Both the position numbers and the translations under genes were made by a program. A model generated the notes under the pieces. It did no database searches, was not told where the DNA came from, and saw only the letters and a program-made list of their open reading frames with translations. DNA of 50,485 nucleotides from UBA12079 sp964608745 (GTDB lineage: Bacteria; Patescibacteriota; Minisyncoccia; Phycocordibacterales; UBA12079): assembly GCA_964608745.1 (NCBI GenBank), contig CAZSPC010000004.1, positions 1 through 50,485 on the forward strand, written 5' to 3'. Below are positions 32,253 through 40,644 of the stretch, piece after piece. Each line of letters opens with the position of its first letter. The stretch's first letter is position 1.

Positions 32253-34694
32253 TTAAGATTTTTTAGCAAATGGTAACATTAACATTGTTCCTGCATAACA
32301 TCCCCCCAACGCAACAATAAGCATAAGCCCGAGATCGCGAATCGGTGGAAATACAGTTAAGAAAGGAATGGTTAGTGGAATATAAGTTAAAGCATTTACC
32401 AATACATCAGTTCCTGCTCTGGAAACTTCATCCGCCATTGCATCTGTTTGCACCAATTTTTCAAAAGACAACCCAGTATCTGATGCTTCGTTTCTCAATC
32501 TCACCAACAAAAATGTCGGTAAATCAGCCGCCGCACTAACTGTAATATTACCAATAGCAGCAGTGGCTACATCAAGAGGAATTTTCAACATCATCATTAT
32601 CAAAAGAGTAAGAGAAGTTGAAAATGCAAAGGGAATTGCAGTCAACAATCCAGCATGAAAGAACCCAAGATTATAAGCTGACTGTCTAACTTTCACCAAA
32701 CCAAACAATATCATACTCACAAGTGCAATCAACACCGGTGAACCTAAATAATTCTGCAAACTTCCTTTTGTAACAGCTTCGTCACTTTCGGGATATTGCG
32801 CAAAACGATTCGCTGCCTCAGCGTTGATCTCTTTTCCCACTCTCTCAAGGTTATCTCGAAACTCCCTCATATCAGAAGTTCGAGAAGCTACATTAGTAGC
32901 CGGAATCAAAATAGAGCCATCAGAAAGTGCAAAAATATGATTAGTAACTGGATTCTCAGCAATCATCTGCCATTTGTCATCCAGAAACTCCTCTGTTGTC
33001 ATACCATCCAATTCTGCCATTTGTTCAATATTTTTTGTAGTTAAGCAATCCTTATACACACGACATATGCTAGGAAAATCAACCGACAAAATATCAAACA
33101 AAAAATCAGTCGGTGTCATCAAGGCACGTGCCTGTTTTTTATCACGCACCGCAAAGGCATATCGAGCTTGTTTTTCAACAAAATCAGGGTCGTTTAAATC
33201 TCCTTGAGAAAAGATTTTAACAATACCACTACCCAAATCATCTGACCCTTCAAGCTCTGTCATTATTTGCCCTTCTTTTACCGACTTGATGAAATCGCCC
33301 GGAATACTGTCTTGAATAAGCATTTTCTGTTGGTAACAAAAAAAGCTTGTAGCAATCAAAAGTATTATAGTTCCACCACTTACCGCCCTAGCGTATTTCC
33401 AGGACACAAACGACAAAACGAATCGTGACCAACGGCTATCTTCCAGTTTTTTTGGTTGTTTACCAATTCCACCTAAAATCTCGTGAAATGCCGGCAAAGC
33501 AAATCGAACCGTCGGATATGTTAACAAAAGAATCGACAGTGTTGCTAGAATACCAACATTTATAATGGATCGTGAGCCATCAATGTGTGGCAGACACATA
33601 AACACAATGAAATCTACCGCCGCTACCAAAACAACAAATCGCTTTGAAATCTTTAATGGCTTACCTGCCAAAACTTTTTGCCATATTCTTTTTCTATCGC
33701 CATCCGGATTCTCATGCCACACGGCATTAAAATCTTTGAAAAGCCTCAAAGAAAAAGAATAATTAAGCATCATAACAGGAATATAAGCCAAAATAGTATA
33801 AGTCTCTTCGTGAAATGACCATGGGGTAACAAAATCAACAATGCTGATTATTAATCCACGCATCACCCACAAGACAAGCACATTGCACAGAAAACAAAGT
33901 GCAACCTGTTTAACTGATCGCAAAGCAAACCAAACCGGTGTTGCTGGCAACAGTGACCCAGCAACAAGAACACTAAAAATAAAAGAAAAACTCACTTTAT
34001 TAATCAGCATTCTCCAGTCAGTCCAACCAAATGTCGCAACACTCACACCTTCGGGAAAATCTAGATCAGCTTCTGGCAACAATCCGACCCATTTCATCAT
34101 GTCACCAAAATACATATGTATTCTTTTCATTTCCCAACCAAATTTTATTTTTTGAGCAATAAAAAATAACCTAAGACCACTGACATCCTGGTCAGTTGGC
34201 ATTGTGTACAACTTGAAACTGAATGCCCCCTCAGTCTTTCTGGAAAAAAACATTTTTCCATATGGTTTTTGCTCGACATGAGCAAGCCACTTTTGGGTAT
34301 CAAAACCATCGGATTCAATCCGTGATTTTGATAAAAATTTTCCCACTGGCTCCAAGGCATATTCATCAATCGACATTAGGCCACCGACATTAATTTCTAC
34401 GCCAGCATCCCAATAAACATTTTTTAATCTTTCAGAAAATTTAAGTAAAAATCTTAAAAATTCTAGTGTAACTTTTTCAGTTTTTATTCGAAAACCAGTA
34501 TCATTAGACAAAATAACATCTGCCTTTAGTGCTTTTTTAAGCGCCCCAATGTACTTATTTTCCGAATCCATTATTGGATCAACCAAAATATCTCTTGTTT
34601 GAACCGAAAGGCCAAAATTTCCAATACTCAGATTAACAACAGTCGCCCAAAGGACGATCAATAATGTTCCAAAAACAACATAATTTCGTTTCAT
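32253..34694 (-). CDS. RND/MMPL superfamily exporter
   Basis: 813 aa from ATG 34694 (SD AAAGGAGG). One N-terminal helix, a large extracytoplasmic loop (about residues 25-235), a helix bundle (about 240-420), a second helix plus loop (about 445-640), and a C-terminal bundle, the usual duplicated layout of RND/MMPL proteins. PLDVATAAIGNITVSAAADL corresponds to the conserved TM4-like stretch carrying the proton-relay acid. It exports lipidic or hydrophobic substrates in known relatives. It heads the operon with LolA-like and beta-barrel genes. The base composition is clearly higher in GC than the flanks. Confidence 0.82.
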   Translation of the reverse strand: MKRNYVVFGTLLIVLWATVVNLSIGNFGLSVQTRDILVDPIMDSENKYIGALKKALKADVILSNDTGFRIKTEKVTLEFLRFLLKFSERLKNVYWDAGVEINVGGLMSIDEYALEPVGKFLSKSRIESDGFDTQKWLAHVEQKPYGKMFFSRKTEGAFSFKLYTMPTDQDVSGLRLFFIAQKIKFGWEMKRIHMYFGDMMKWVGLLPEADLDFPEGVSVATFGWTDWRMLINKVSFSFIFSVLVAGSLLPATPVWFALRSVKQVALCFLCNVLVLWVMRGLIISIVDFVTPWSFHEETYTILAYIPVMMLNYSFSLRLFKDFNAVWHENPDGDRKRIWQKVLAGKPLKISKRFVVLVAAVDFIVFMCLPHIDGSRSIINVGILATLSILLLTYPTVRFALPAFHEILGGIGKQPKKLEDSRWSRFVLSFVSWKYARAVSGGTIILLIATSFFCYQQKMLIQDSIPGDFIKSVKEGQIMTELEGSDDLGSGIVKIFSQGDLNDPDFVEKQARYAFAVRDKKQARALMTPTDFLFDILSVDFPSICRVYKDCLTTKNIEQMAELDGMTTEEFLDDKWQMIAENPVTNHIFALSDGSILIPATNVASRTSDMREFRDNLERVGKEINAEAANRFAQYPESDEAVTKGSLQNYLGSPVLIALVSMILFGLVKVRQSAYNLGFFHAGLLTAIPFAFSTSLTLLIMMMLKIPLDVATAAIGNITVSAAADLPTFLLVRLRNEASDTGLSFEKLVQTDAMADEVSRAGTDVLVNALTYIPLTIPFLTVFPPIRDLGLMLIVALGGCYAGTMLMLPFAKKS

Positions 34695-34807
34695 TTCCAC
34701 CCTCCTTTGCTATTATATTTTTAAATTTTCAATTAACTAATTTCTGACGCAACTTTATCACATTTTTATCCTTGTGTAAATAGTTGGATATAAAAATTAC
34801 AAGCAAA

Positions 34808-34845
34808 AAACCGGTTATTTAGGTACAAACCTAAATAACCGGTTT
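34808..34845 (-). terminator. Palindromic terminator
   Basis: AAACCGGTTATTTAGGT, loop ACAA, complement; TTTTTTG follows on the minus strand. It ends the short transcript at 35009. Confidence 0.8.
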
Positions 34846-34868
34846 ACATTTTTGGCTTCAAATGAATA

Positions 34869-35009
34869 TCACCACCGAAGCCGAGAAACTTTGTGAACGA
34901 AAATTATATTTCGTTCACAAAAAGCGAAAAAACATTGTCTCAAAAGCCAGCAAAGAAAAAGAATACTTGCTCCAAATCTACTTTCTCTGAATCTCATGAT
35001 CCTTCCCAT
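34869..35009 (-). CDS. Possible 46-aa membrane peptide
   Basis: GGAGGAG lies just before ATG 35009, a consensus promoter upstream and a terminator downstream. The peptide is basic at the N-terminus (MGRIMRFRESRF), then hydrophobic (GASILFLCWLL), then basic. The hairpin GTGAACGAAA/TTTCGTTCAC (about 34894-34919) lies inside the frame, so the RNA itself may be the product. Confidence 0.4.
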   Translation of the reverse strand: MGRIMRFRESRFGASILFLCWLLRQCFFAFCERNIIFVHKVSRLRW

Positions 35010-35076
35010 TTTTCACTCCTCCACTTTCTTTCAATTCAATAAAAAATTTTTACATATTTACTACTAACTAAGTGGT

Positions 35077-35106
35077 AGTCTACCATATAAATAAACCTAG
35101 AGTCAA
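35077..35106 (-). promoter_or_regulatory. Promoter with operator-like palindrome
   Basis: On the minus strand TTGACT, 18-nt spacer, TAGACT; TGGTAGACTACCA overlaps the -10 and could bind a regulator. Confidence 0.55.
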
Positions 35107-35170
35107 TAAATTCTTGTAGTTAAAATATTTTTTATAAACATCCAAACTGCATAAACCTATCAAAATAATG

Positions 35171-35176
35171 TATAAT
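35171..35176 (+). promoter_or_regulatory. -10 box close to the SDR start
   Basis: TATAAT ends 10 nt before ATG 35187, so the leader is at most a few nt long. Confidence 0.5.
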
Positions 35177-35186
35177 ACTATCTACT

Positions 35187-36365
35187 ATGAAAACAAAAAC
35201 ATATATAATGACTGGTGGTACTGGTTTTTTAGGAACTCTAATGTCAGCCAAATTAATAAAAGAAGGTCACAAAATTATTTATCTAGGTAGAACAAAAGAA
35301 GGTATGAGTATTCAAGATCGTATTAAGGATTCTCTTTGGAATTTTGATAAATCACTAAATCTTGATTTTATTAAAATTTTAGAAGCAAATTTTTCAGATA
35401 AAAATTTGGGGTTATCAATCGAACAAATCAAAGATTTAAAAGATTTAAATATAGATGGAATTTGGCATCTCGCCGCCAACCTTAGTTTTAAAAAAAGAAA
35501 CAAGTATGATGTTTTTTCAACTAACACGTATAGTTTAGAAAATGTTTTGGATTTTGCCAGAACAATCAACTCTCCTCTATTGTTTACTAGCACTGCCTAC
35601 ATTCATGGACAAAATACAGAAAATCTAATAGAAGACAATACTCCAAAACCAAAAAAATTTAACAACCCATACGAGGAAAGTAAGTTTGAAGCAGAGCAAA
35701 TTATTTTGCAATGGGCAAAAAGAAATAAAGATAACAAGTTCATAATATTTAGACCAGCACTTTTAATTGAAAGGGAAAAAAGTATTTTTAGTTTGTCGGG
35801 ATATTATGTAGTAGTTGCTTCCATATATAGATTGAAAAAAAACTTAGCAGTTATAAAGGCGAGGTATCCAATTGCATCCAAATTTTTTGGTATCAAAAAA
35901 AATAACGGGATACTATATGTTCGTTTTCCTTTTATCTATTCAAAAACCGGACATTTAAACCTAATTCCTGTTGATACAGCAATGGATTGGATGTTTGAAA
36001 TCATTAACAAACCAAATTCACTAAACAAAACATACCATATAGTAAATCCATATCCAATAAAAATGAAAGAAGTAACCGAAGAGACATTTAGAGCAATTGG
36101 TATAAAAATGCCGCATTTTGAAGTAAGTCCTTTTGTTTTTGATTTATACGCAAAAGTAATTTATTTTGTAAGTTATTTTGTAAAGGGATTTCGTGGCTTT
36201 GCTAAAAAGTTAAGTTATTATAAATTTTATATGAAAGAAAATAGAATCTATGATTTATCAAATTCAAAAAGAATTGGAATAGAAATACATAAAGAAGATT
36301 TTTGCTTAAAAATGAATTATTGTATAGAAAAAGTTGCGAGAACATTTATAAAACATCTTGATTAA
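35187..36365 (+). CDS. Extended SDR, fatty-acyl-reductase-like (NAD_binding_4)
   Basis: 392 aa. N-terminal Rossmann signature TGGTGFLG (residues 9-16), IWHLAAN, the catalytic pattern STAYIHG...YEESKFEAE (Tyr and Lys of the SDR triad), RPALLIE, and a C-terminal substrate domain. It matches the male-sterility/acyl-CoA reductase group more than sugar epimerases. It would reduce an acyl thioester or modify a lipid-linked substrate (inference). Followed 62 nt later by plsC. No SD. Confidence 0.75.
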   Translation: MKTKTYIMTGGTGFLGTLMSAKLIKEGHKIIYLGRTKEGMSIQDRIKDSLWNFDKSLNLDFIKILEANFSDKNLGLSIEQIKDLKDLNIDGIWHLAANLSFKKRNKYDVFSTNTYSLENVLDFARTINSPLLFTSTAYIHGQNTENLIEDNTPKPKKFNNPYEESKFEAEQIILQWAKRNKDNKFIIFRPALLIEREKSIFSLSGYYVVVASIYRLKKNLAVIKARYPIASKFFGIKKNNGILYVRFPFIYSKTGHLNLIPVDTAMDWMFEIINKPNSLNKTYHIVNPYPIKMKEVTEETFRAIGIKMPHFEVSPFVFDLYAKVIYFVSYFVKGFRGFAKKLSYYKFYMKENRIYDLSNSKRIGIEIHKEDFCLKMNYCIEKVARTFIKHLD

Positions 36366-36427
36366 TTTATAAATTACAAACAAAATCTTATATAAATTTA
36401 ATAAAAATATGCTATACTTTTTATAAT

Positions 36428-37159
36428 ATGGAAGCTTTATGGGACAAAGAAAATAAGGACCTGGAGTATATGAAAATGCCAAAAAAGTATTGGGTTTGGC
36501 CAACGATTACTCAATTTATTATATGGCCCATCTTTTGGTTACTTTTTAAGGTGTTTTTTAAAATTGAAGTAAACAACAGACAGAACCTACGACAGTTTGA
36601 AAAAAAGCCTCAAAATCTGATTATGGCCCTTAACCACAACAGTAATTTGGACTCTCTATTTTTTTCTCACATTTTATCCAATTTTTCAAAATTAAAACCT
36701 ATATTTTGGGTTAGCTCTACACGAAAGATGTACGAGACCGACCAAAGCGATTCGTTTGTAAAATTCTTTAGTCGTGTTGGAAAATATTTTGGTAGCTACC
36801 CTGCTTATAGAGACAAAAATCATTCAAATTTTGACAAAAAACTCCAACATCATATTAAAATATTAAGTGATAAAAAAGTTGTTTGTATGTTCCCAGAAGG
36901 AAGAAAAAGTGGTGACGGACAAATTCAAGAAGGAAAAATTGGTGTGTCTGTTTTGTCTCAAAGAACAGACACCCCAATCCTCCCGATAAGAATGCACGGA
37001 ACATCCAACTTGAAACTTTTTTCTGGAAAAAGAGACAAGGTGGTAATAAATATTGGAAAACCAATGTACCCCCAAGATTTTTTTTCAACCGAAAACCCAA
37101 GTCACGAGTATTATAAAAAAGTGACAGAAGTATTGATGGATAGGATTAAGAATTTGTAA
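36428..37159 (+). CDS. plsC: 1-acylglycerol-3-phosphate acyltransferase-like (PlsC family)
   Basis: 243 aa. N-terminal membrane segment WPTITQFIIWPIFWLLFKVFF, then the acyltransferase block I NHNSNLD (NHx4D catalytic), block II-like region, block III FPEGRKSGDGQ and block IV PILPIRMHG. It acylates lysophosphatidate or a related acceptor at the membrane. Length normal. A TATACT box (36413-36418) sits 9 nt before the ATG. The SDR upstream suggests a two-gene lipid module. Confidence 0.87.
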   Translation: MEALWDKENKDLEYMKMPKKYWVWPTITQFIIWPIFWLLFKVFFKIEVNNRQNLRQFEKKPQNLIMALNHNSNLDSLFFSHILSNFSKLKPIFWVSSTRKMYETDQSDSFVKFFSRVGKYFGSYPAYRDKNHSNFDKKLQHHIKILSDKKVVCMFPEGRKSGDGQIQEGKIGVSVLSQRTDTPILPIRMHGTSNLKLFSGKRDKVVINIGKPMYPQDFFSTENPSHEYYKKVTEVLMDRIKNL

Positions 37160-37185
37160 ATCTATAAAAGGTTGATTACGATTTT

Positions 37186-37956
37186 TTAATTCTGCTCACC
37201 AACACCCTTTGGTTTAATTTTAGGCAACTTTTCAGAAACTGTCCCTTTTTCTCTGAGAAGTTTTTCTACTTTTTCTAGTTCGGTACGAGAAATAAAATTA
37301 TTATGTTGACGAGTAAATACATACCCTTCCCTTTCCAGATGTCTTATAGGGCACCAGGCGGACTCAATTTGTTCTAAATTGAAGGATAGAATTTTTGCAT
37401 TCAGTTTGTAAAACCTTACAACTTTTTTTATAAAAACTGGATACTGGTTAGCATAACTATCATCAACTATTTCTTTTTTTATTCTTCTCACTGATGCCCG
37501 ATGAAAACCAAGTGCGCTCACAACAAATTTTGTCGGAATAGATGTAATAACTATTCCTAGCCCAAAAAATAATGTTAAAGGGATAACTGCAACATAAATT
37601 AAAATAATTTTTATGGACGAATGTTTTTTGTTGTCGTTCGCAATACAATCAATTTCGTCATGAAATAATTTTGTAACACCATTGGCGTAATCACAAAAAA
37701 GACAATTAAACCGATCAAGCCAGCCCAACCCCGGCATATTAAACCTGTCTAAAATAATATATCTTTTAGGGTCTATAACAGAGAGATTAAGTAGTGGTCT
37801 TAGAAATAACTTATAACAAAAGATTGTTATCGTTATATGTATCATCAAAAAAAGTGGAAATGTCACGTACATCGAAAAACTACCAATAAGCACCCGGGAC
37901 AAGCCCAGCCTTTTAAGATGAGTTTTAAATATTGATATTGTTATGTTTTCTTCCAT
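37186..37956 (-). CDS. Membrane protein with NC-x2-C-x-YANG and WCPIRH motifs
   Basis: 256 aa with two to three transmembrane segments (about residues 24-50 and 115-142). Striking conserved-looking blocks: DRFNMPGLGWLDRFNCLFCDYANG with C85 and C88, and AWCPIRHLE with C202 and H206. I recall similar unnamed proteins in Gammaproteobacteria with the same Cys and WCPI-H blocks; function unknown. Three Cys plus His could bind a metal or Fe-S centre (inference). The start codon lies in the first of two tandem palindromic elements. No SD. Confidence 0.65.
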   Translation of the reverse strand: MEENITISIFKTHLKRLGLSRVLIGSFSMYVTFPLFLMIHITITIFCYKLFLRPLLNLSVIDPKRYIILDRFNMPGLGWLDRFNCLFCDYANGVTKLFHDEIDCIANDNKKHSSIKIILIYVAVIPLTLFFGLGIVITSIPTKFVVSALGFHRASVRRIKKEIVDDSYANQYPVFIKKVVRFYKLNAKILSFNLEQIESAWCPIRHLEREGYVFTRQHNNFISRTELEKVEKLLREKGTVSEKLPKIKPKGVGEQN

Positions 37957-38040
37957 AATTTCTAGTGAGGATGGGTAAGAATAAGCAAAATACTTTCTAT
38001 TTTATTTATTCTTACATCATCCGAACGAAGGAATTATATG
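37955..38040. repeat. Palindromic element, tandem copy 1
   Basis: CATAATTTCTAGTGAGGAT...ATCCGAACGAAGGAATTATATG with a stem TAAGAATAA/TTATTCTTA inside. GAG opposite CGAA flanks the inner stem. It overlaps the start codon of the gene at 37956. Confidence 0.8.
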
Positions 38041-38047
38041 CTTGTTT

Positions 38048-38133
38048 CATATAATTTCTAGTGAGGGTAAATAAAAATAAGTGAAAAAGTATTTTCATTT
38101 ATTTTTATTTAACCCGAACGAAGGAATTATATG
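38048..38133. repeat. Palindromic element, tandem copy 2
   Basis: CATATAATTTCTAGTGAGGG...CCCGAACGAAGGAATTATAT. The ends equal copy 1, but the inner stem is TAAATAAAAATAA with a matching complement, so both strands of the stem changed together. It is followed by a further hairpin ATTATATGC-TTT-GCATATAAT. Confidence 0.8.
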
Positions 38134-38202
38134 CTTTGCATATAATTAAATTATATATCTAATATATGGAAAAATAAAATAGAATTTATAAAACTTTACT
38201 GA

Positions 38203-38208
38203 TATAAT
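38203..38208 (+). promoter_or_regulatory. -10 box of the histidine kinase gene
   Basis: TATAAT ends 6 nt before ATG 38215, consistent with a leaderless mRNA. Confidence 0.55.
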
Positions 38209-38214
38209 TTAACT

Positions 38215-39903
38215 ATGAATTTACCATTGGAAAGTATTTTTCTTATCTTTGCCGGATTCCTTAACTTGGTTTTTGGTATTTTAGTTTTTATAAGAAGTCG
38301 CAGAAACAAAGATGGTGCTTTTTTCTCTCTCCTTATAACAAGTGCGTCTATTTGGGCACTAAGCTTAGCTATATTTGAAGGTACAGAAACAATTAACATT
38401 TACACAAAATGGGCAGGAACAATGCTGTATCTTAGCGCTGCCCTTATCCCTGTGTCTTTTTTATTTTTTGCTTCAGCGCTAAACGAAAAAGACAATAAAA
38501 TAGACCTTAAAAAATCATATATATATATGACAGTTGGTAGTTATGCGGTAGTATCTCTCCTTGCCTTAATTCCAGACCTGATAATTAAAGATGTTATCCA
38601 GACACCAAATAATGGGCGGGTTGTAATTTTTGGATCATTTTATTCACTATATTCTCTTCATATTATAAGCTTTTTTATTTTTGCATTTTTAAAATTATTT
38701 AAAAAATACACAAAAGCAACAACTGAATTAATAAAAATACAAACAAGATATATTCTGATAGGAATTTTTATTACCTCAATAGTAGGAGTAACCACAAACC
38801 TCATCCTACCTGCTTTTGGAAATTTTGATTTCTTTTGGATGGGGCCAATAGCCACAATATCAACAGTAATCCTGACAGGTTTTGCGGTTATCAGATATAA
38901 TCTTTGGGATTTTAAATTAATTGTTACCCAAATTCTTATTCTTTTAATTGTTACTATTTCACTTATCGACTTAATTACAGTTAAAACATTTTCAGAATTT
39001 GCAATCAAACTAATATCTTTTTTGATTATTGCAACTGTAAGTTTCTTATTAATTAACAAAATTATTAAAGAAGCAGACGACAAAGACAGAATTAAACAAC
39101 TTGCCGAAGATTTAAAAAAAGCAAACAAGCGGCTTAAAAAATTGGATAAACAAAAATCGGAATTCGTTTCTATTGCATCTCACCAATTACGAGCTCCGAT
39201 TGCATCTCTAAAAGGATATTCTTCGATGATATTGGAAGGTTCATTTGGGAAAGCGCCAAAACAAATAAACGATGTGGTGGGTAAAATTTTTCAATCAAGT
39301 CAATCACTTGCGATAATCATTGATGACTTCCTCAATTTATCAAGAATAGAACGAGGAAAAATTGAATTTGCTTTTTCTAAAAAAGACATAAAACCTATTA
39401 TAGAAAGTATTGTTTCTGAAGCAAAACCAAGAGCTGGGGATAAGAATCTTTCTATTTCCCTATCAATAACAAAAGCAAAAGACTTTATTGCAAATGTAGA
39501 TGCTGAAAAGATTAGACAGGTTTGTTCAAACATCATCGATAACTCTATAAAATATACACACAAAGGATCGATTAAAGTAGATTTATCAAGAACAGAAAAC
39601 AATATCCTAATTAAAATAACCGACACAGGAATAGGTATACCAAAAGAAGATATAAATGAACTATTCAAAAAGTTTAAGCGTTTAGATAATGCAAACGGAG
39701 AAAGTGTACAAGGAACAGGTCTCGGACTATATCTCGCTAAAGAAATAGTTCAAGCACACAAAGGAGAAATTTGGGTAGAATCAAAAGGAAAAAACAAAGG
39801 TTCAACTTTCTTTGTTCAGATTCCAACAATTAAGGAAGTAACTAAAACGGACAGCAAATCAAAAAATAGAAAGAAAGTAGGAGAATTTGTAGAACAAATC
39901 TAA
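38215..39903 (+). CDS. Membrane sensor histidine kinase
   Basis: 562 aa. Seven to eight N-terminal helices (residues about 5-285) of the 7TM-histidine-kinase type, a short coiled coil (about 290-315), the HisKA dimerisation domain with H323 in SIASHQLRAPIASLKG, and a HATPase domain with NIIDNSIKYTHKG (N box), DTGIGIPKEDI (G1), KRLDN and GTGLGLYLA (G2). All catalytic boxes are intact. No response regulator is adjacent. The next gene encodes a membrane protein resembling a sensor half alone. Confidence 0.9.
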   Translation: MNLPLESIFLIFAGFLNLVFGILVFIRSRRNKDGAFFSLLITSASIWALSLAIFEGTETINIYTKWAGTMLYLSAALIPVSFLFFASALNEKDNKIDLKKSYIYMTVGSYAVVSLLALIPDLIIKDVIQTPNNGRVVIFGSFYSLYSLHIISFFIFAFLKLFKKYTKATTELIKIQTRYILIGIFITSIVGVTTNLILPAFGNFDFFWMGPIATISTVILTGFAVIRYNLWDFKLIVTQILILLIVTISLIDLITVKTFSEFAIKLISFLIIATVSFLLINKIIKEADDKDRIKQLAEDLKKANKRLKKLDKQKSEFVSIASHQLRAPIASLKGYSSMILEGSFGKAPKQINDVVGKIFQSSQSLAIIIDDFLNLSRIERGKIEFAFSKKDIKPIIESIVSEAKPRAGDKNLSISLSITKAKDFIANVDAEKIRQVCSNIIDNSIKYTHKGSIKVDLSRTENNILIKITDTGIGIPKEDINELFKKFKRLDNANGESVQGTGLGLYLAKEIVQAHKGEIWVESKGKNKGSTFFVQIPTIKEVTKTDSKSKNRKKVGEFVEQI

Positions 39904-39913
39904 ACTAGTTTTT

Positions 39914-40597
39914 ATGCTTCTAGAACTAACCACAATTAGAACTATTTATGCAATCGCTGCAATTGTTATAGCATTGTTGCTATTTAGATCATACAATGAA
40001 AAAAGAGATAATATTATTTTAAAAAATTTTGTAATCTTTTTTTTGTTTTTTGCTTTTTATCGATTCTTTTTAATTCCTCCTGTTATTATAGAAAGTTTAA
40101 AAATTGCATCGGCTAGCTATAATTTAGCTGTTGTAATGTTTTTTGCAATGGTTATATTAGGAATCAAAATTGTATCATCTCTCCTAGAAATAAGTACTAA
40201 AAAAATAAAGCAGATGGAATACCTTGCTTTATTGATTGGTCTTGGTGTAGTTGGCTATCAATTACTTTCCGATGTAACAAATATGGAAATCTTTTCTTCG
40301 GGAATTATTATGTGGAATTCTAATCCGATACCTTTGTATATGACAGGGGTTTCAGGATTTATAGTAGCGTCCATATGGGTTTATACTTTTTTTACTAATT
40401 TTACAAAAACAAAAGAGAAAATACTAAAAATTAAAAGTTCATTAATGATGCTATCAACATTTTTTGTTGGGCTATCATCTATTTTTCACTTTTTACCAAG
40501 TGAAAAAGCAATTGCCCCTGCGTTTATATTTTCACTTCTCGGGATAATCGGAATTTTATCTGCTCTCGTATTTCATTCTAAAAAGAAACAAGTATAA
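39914..40597 (+). CDS. Seven-helix membrane protein, sensor-like without kinase
   Basis: 227 aa with about seven hydrophobic helices and almost no soluble part. It is 10 nt downstream of the histidine kinase gene and probably co-transcribed. The helix count and short basic loops resemble the kinase's own N-terminal region, so it may be a partner of the kinase; this is inferred from position only. No SD. Confidence 0.65.
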   Translation: MLLELTTIRTIYAIAAIVIALLLFRSYNEKRDNIILKNFVIFFLFFAFYRFFLIPPVIIESLKIASASYNLAVVMFFAMVILGIKIVSSLLEISTKKIKQMEYLALLIGLGVVGYQLLSDVTNMEIFSSGIIMWNSNPIPLYMTGVSGFIVASIWVYTFFTNFTKTKEKILKIKSSLMMLSTFFVGLSSIFHFLPSEKAIAPAFIFSLLGIIGILSALVFHSKKKQV

Positions 40598-40628
40598 AAT
40601 TCAGAAGCAAGGCTTCTGAATTTTTGTT
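40596..40628. terminator. Bidirectional terminator
   Basis: AAAATTCAGAAGC, loop AAG, GCTTCTGAATTTT, TTG. It lies between the sensor-like gene and the convergent mraY. Confidence 0.82.
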
Positions 40629-40644
40629 TAGAGTTCTCCAATAA

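Noticed and set aside
32204..32269. N-terminal extension of the LolA-like protein
   Set aside because: It would place palindrome-encoded residues before a standard signal peptide; ATG 32203 has an SD.
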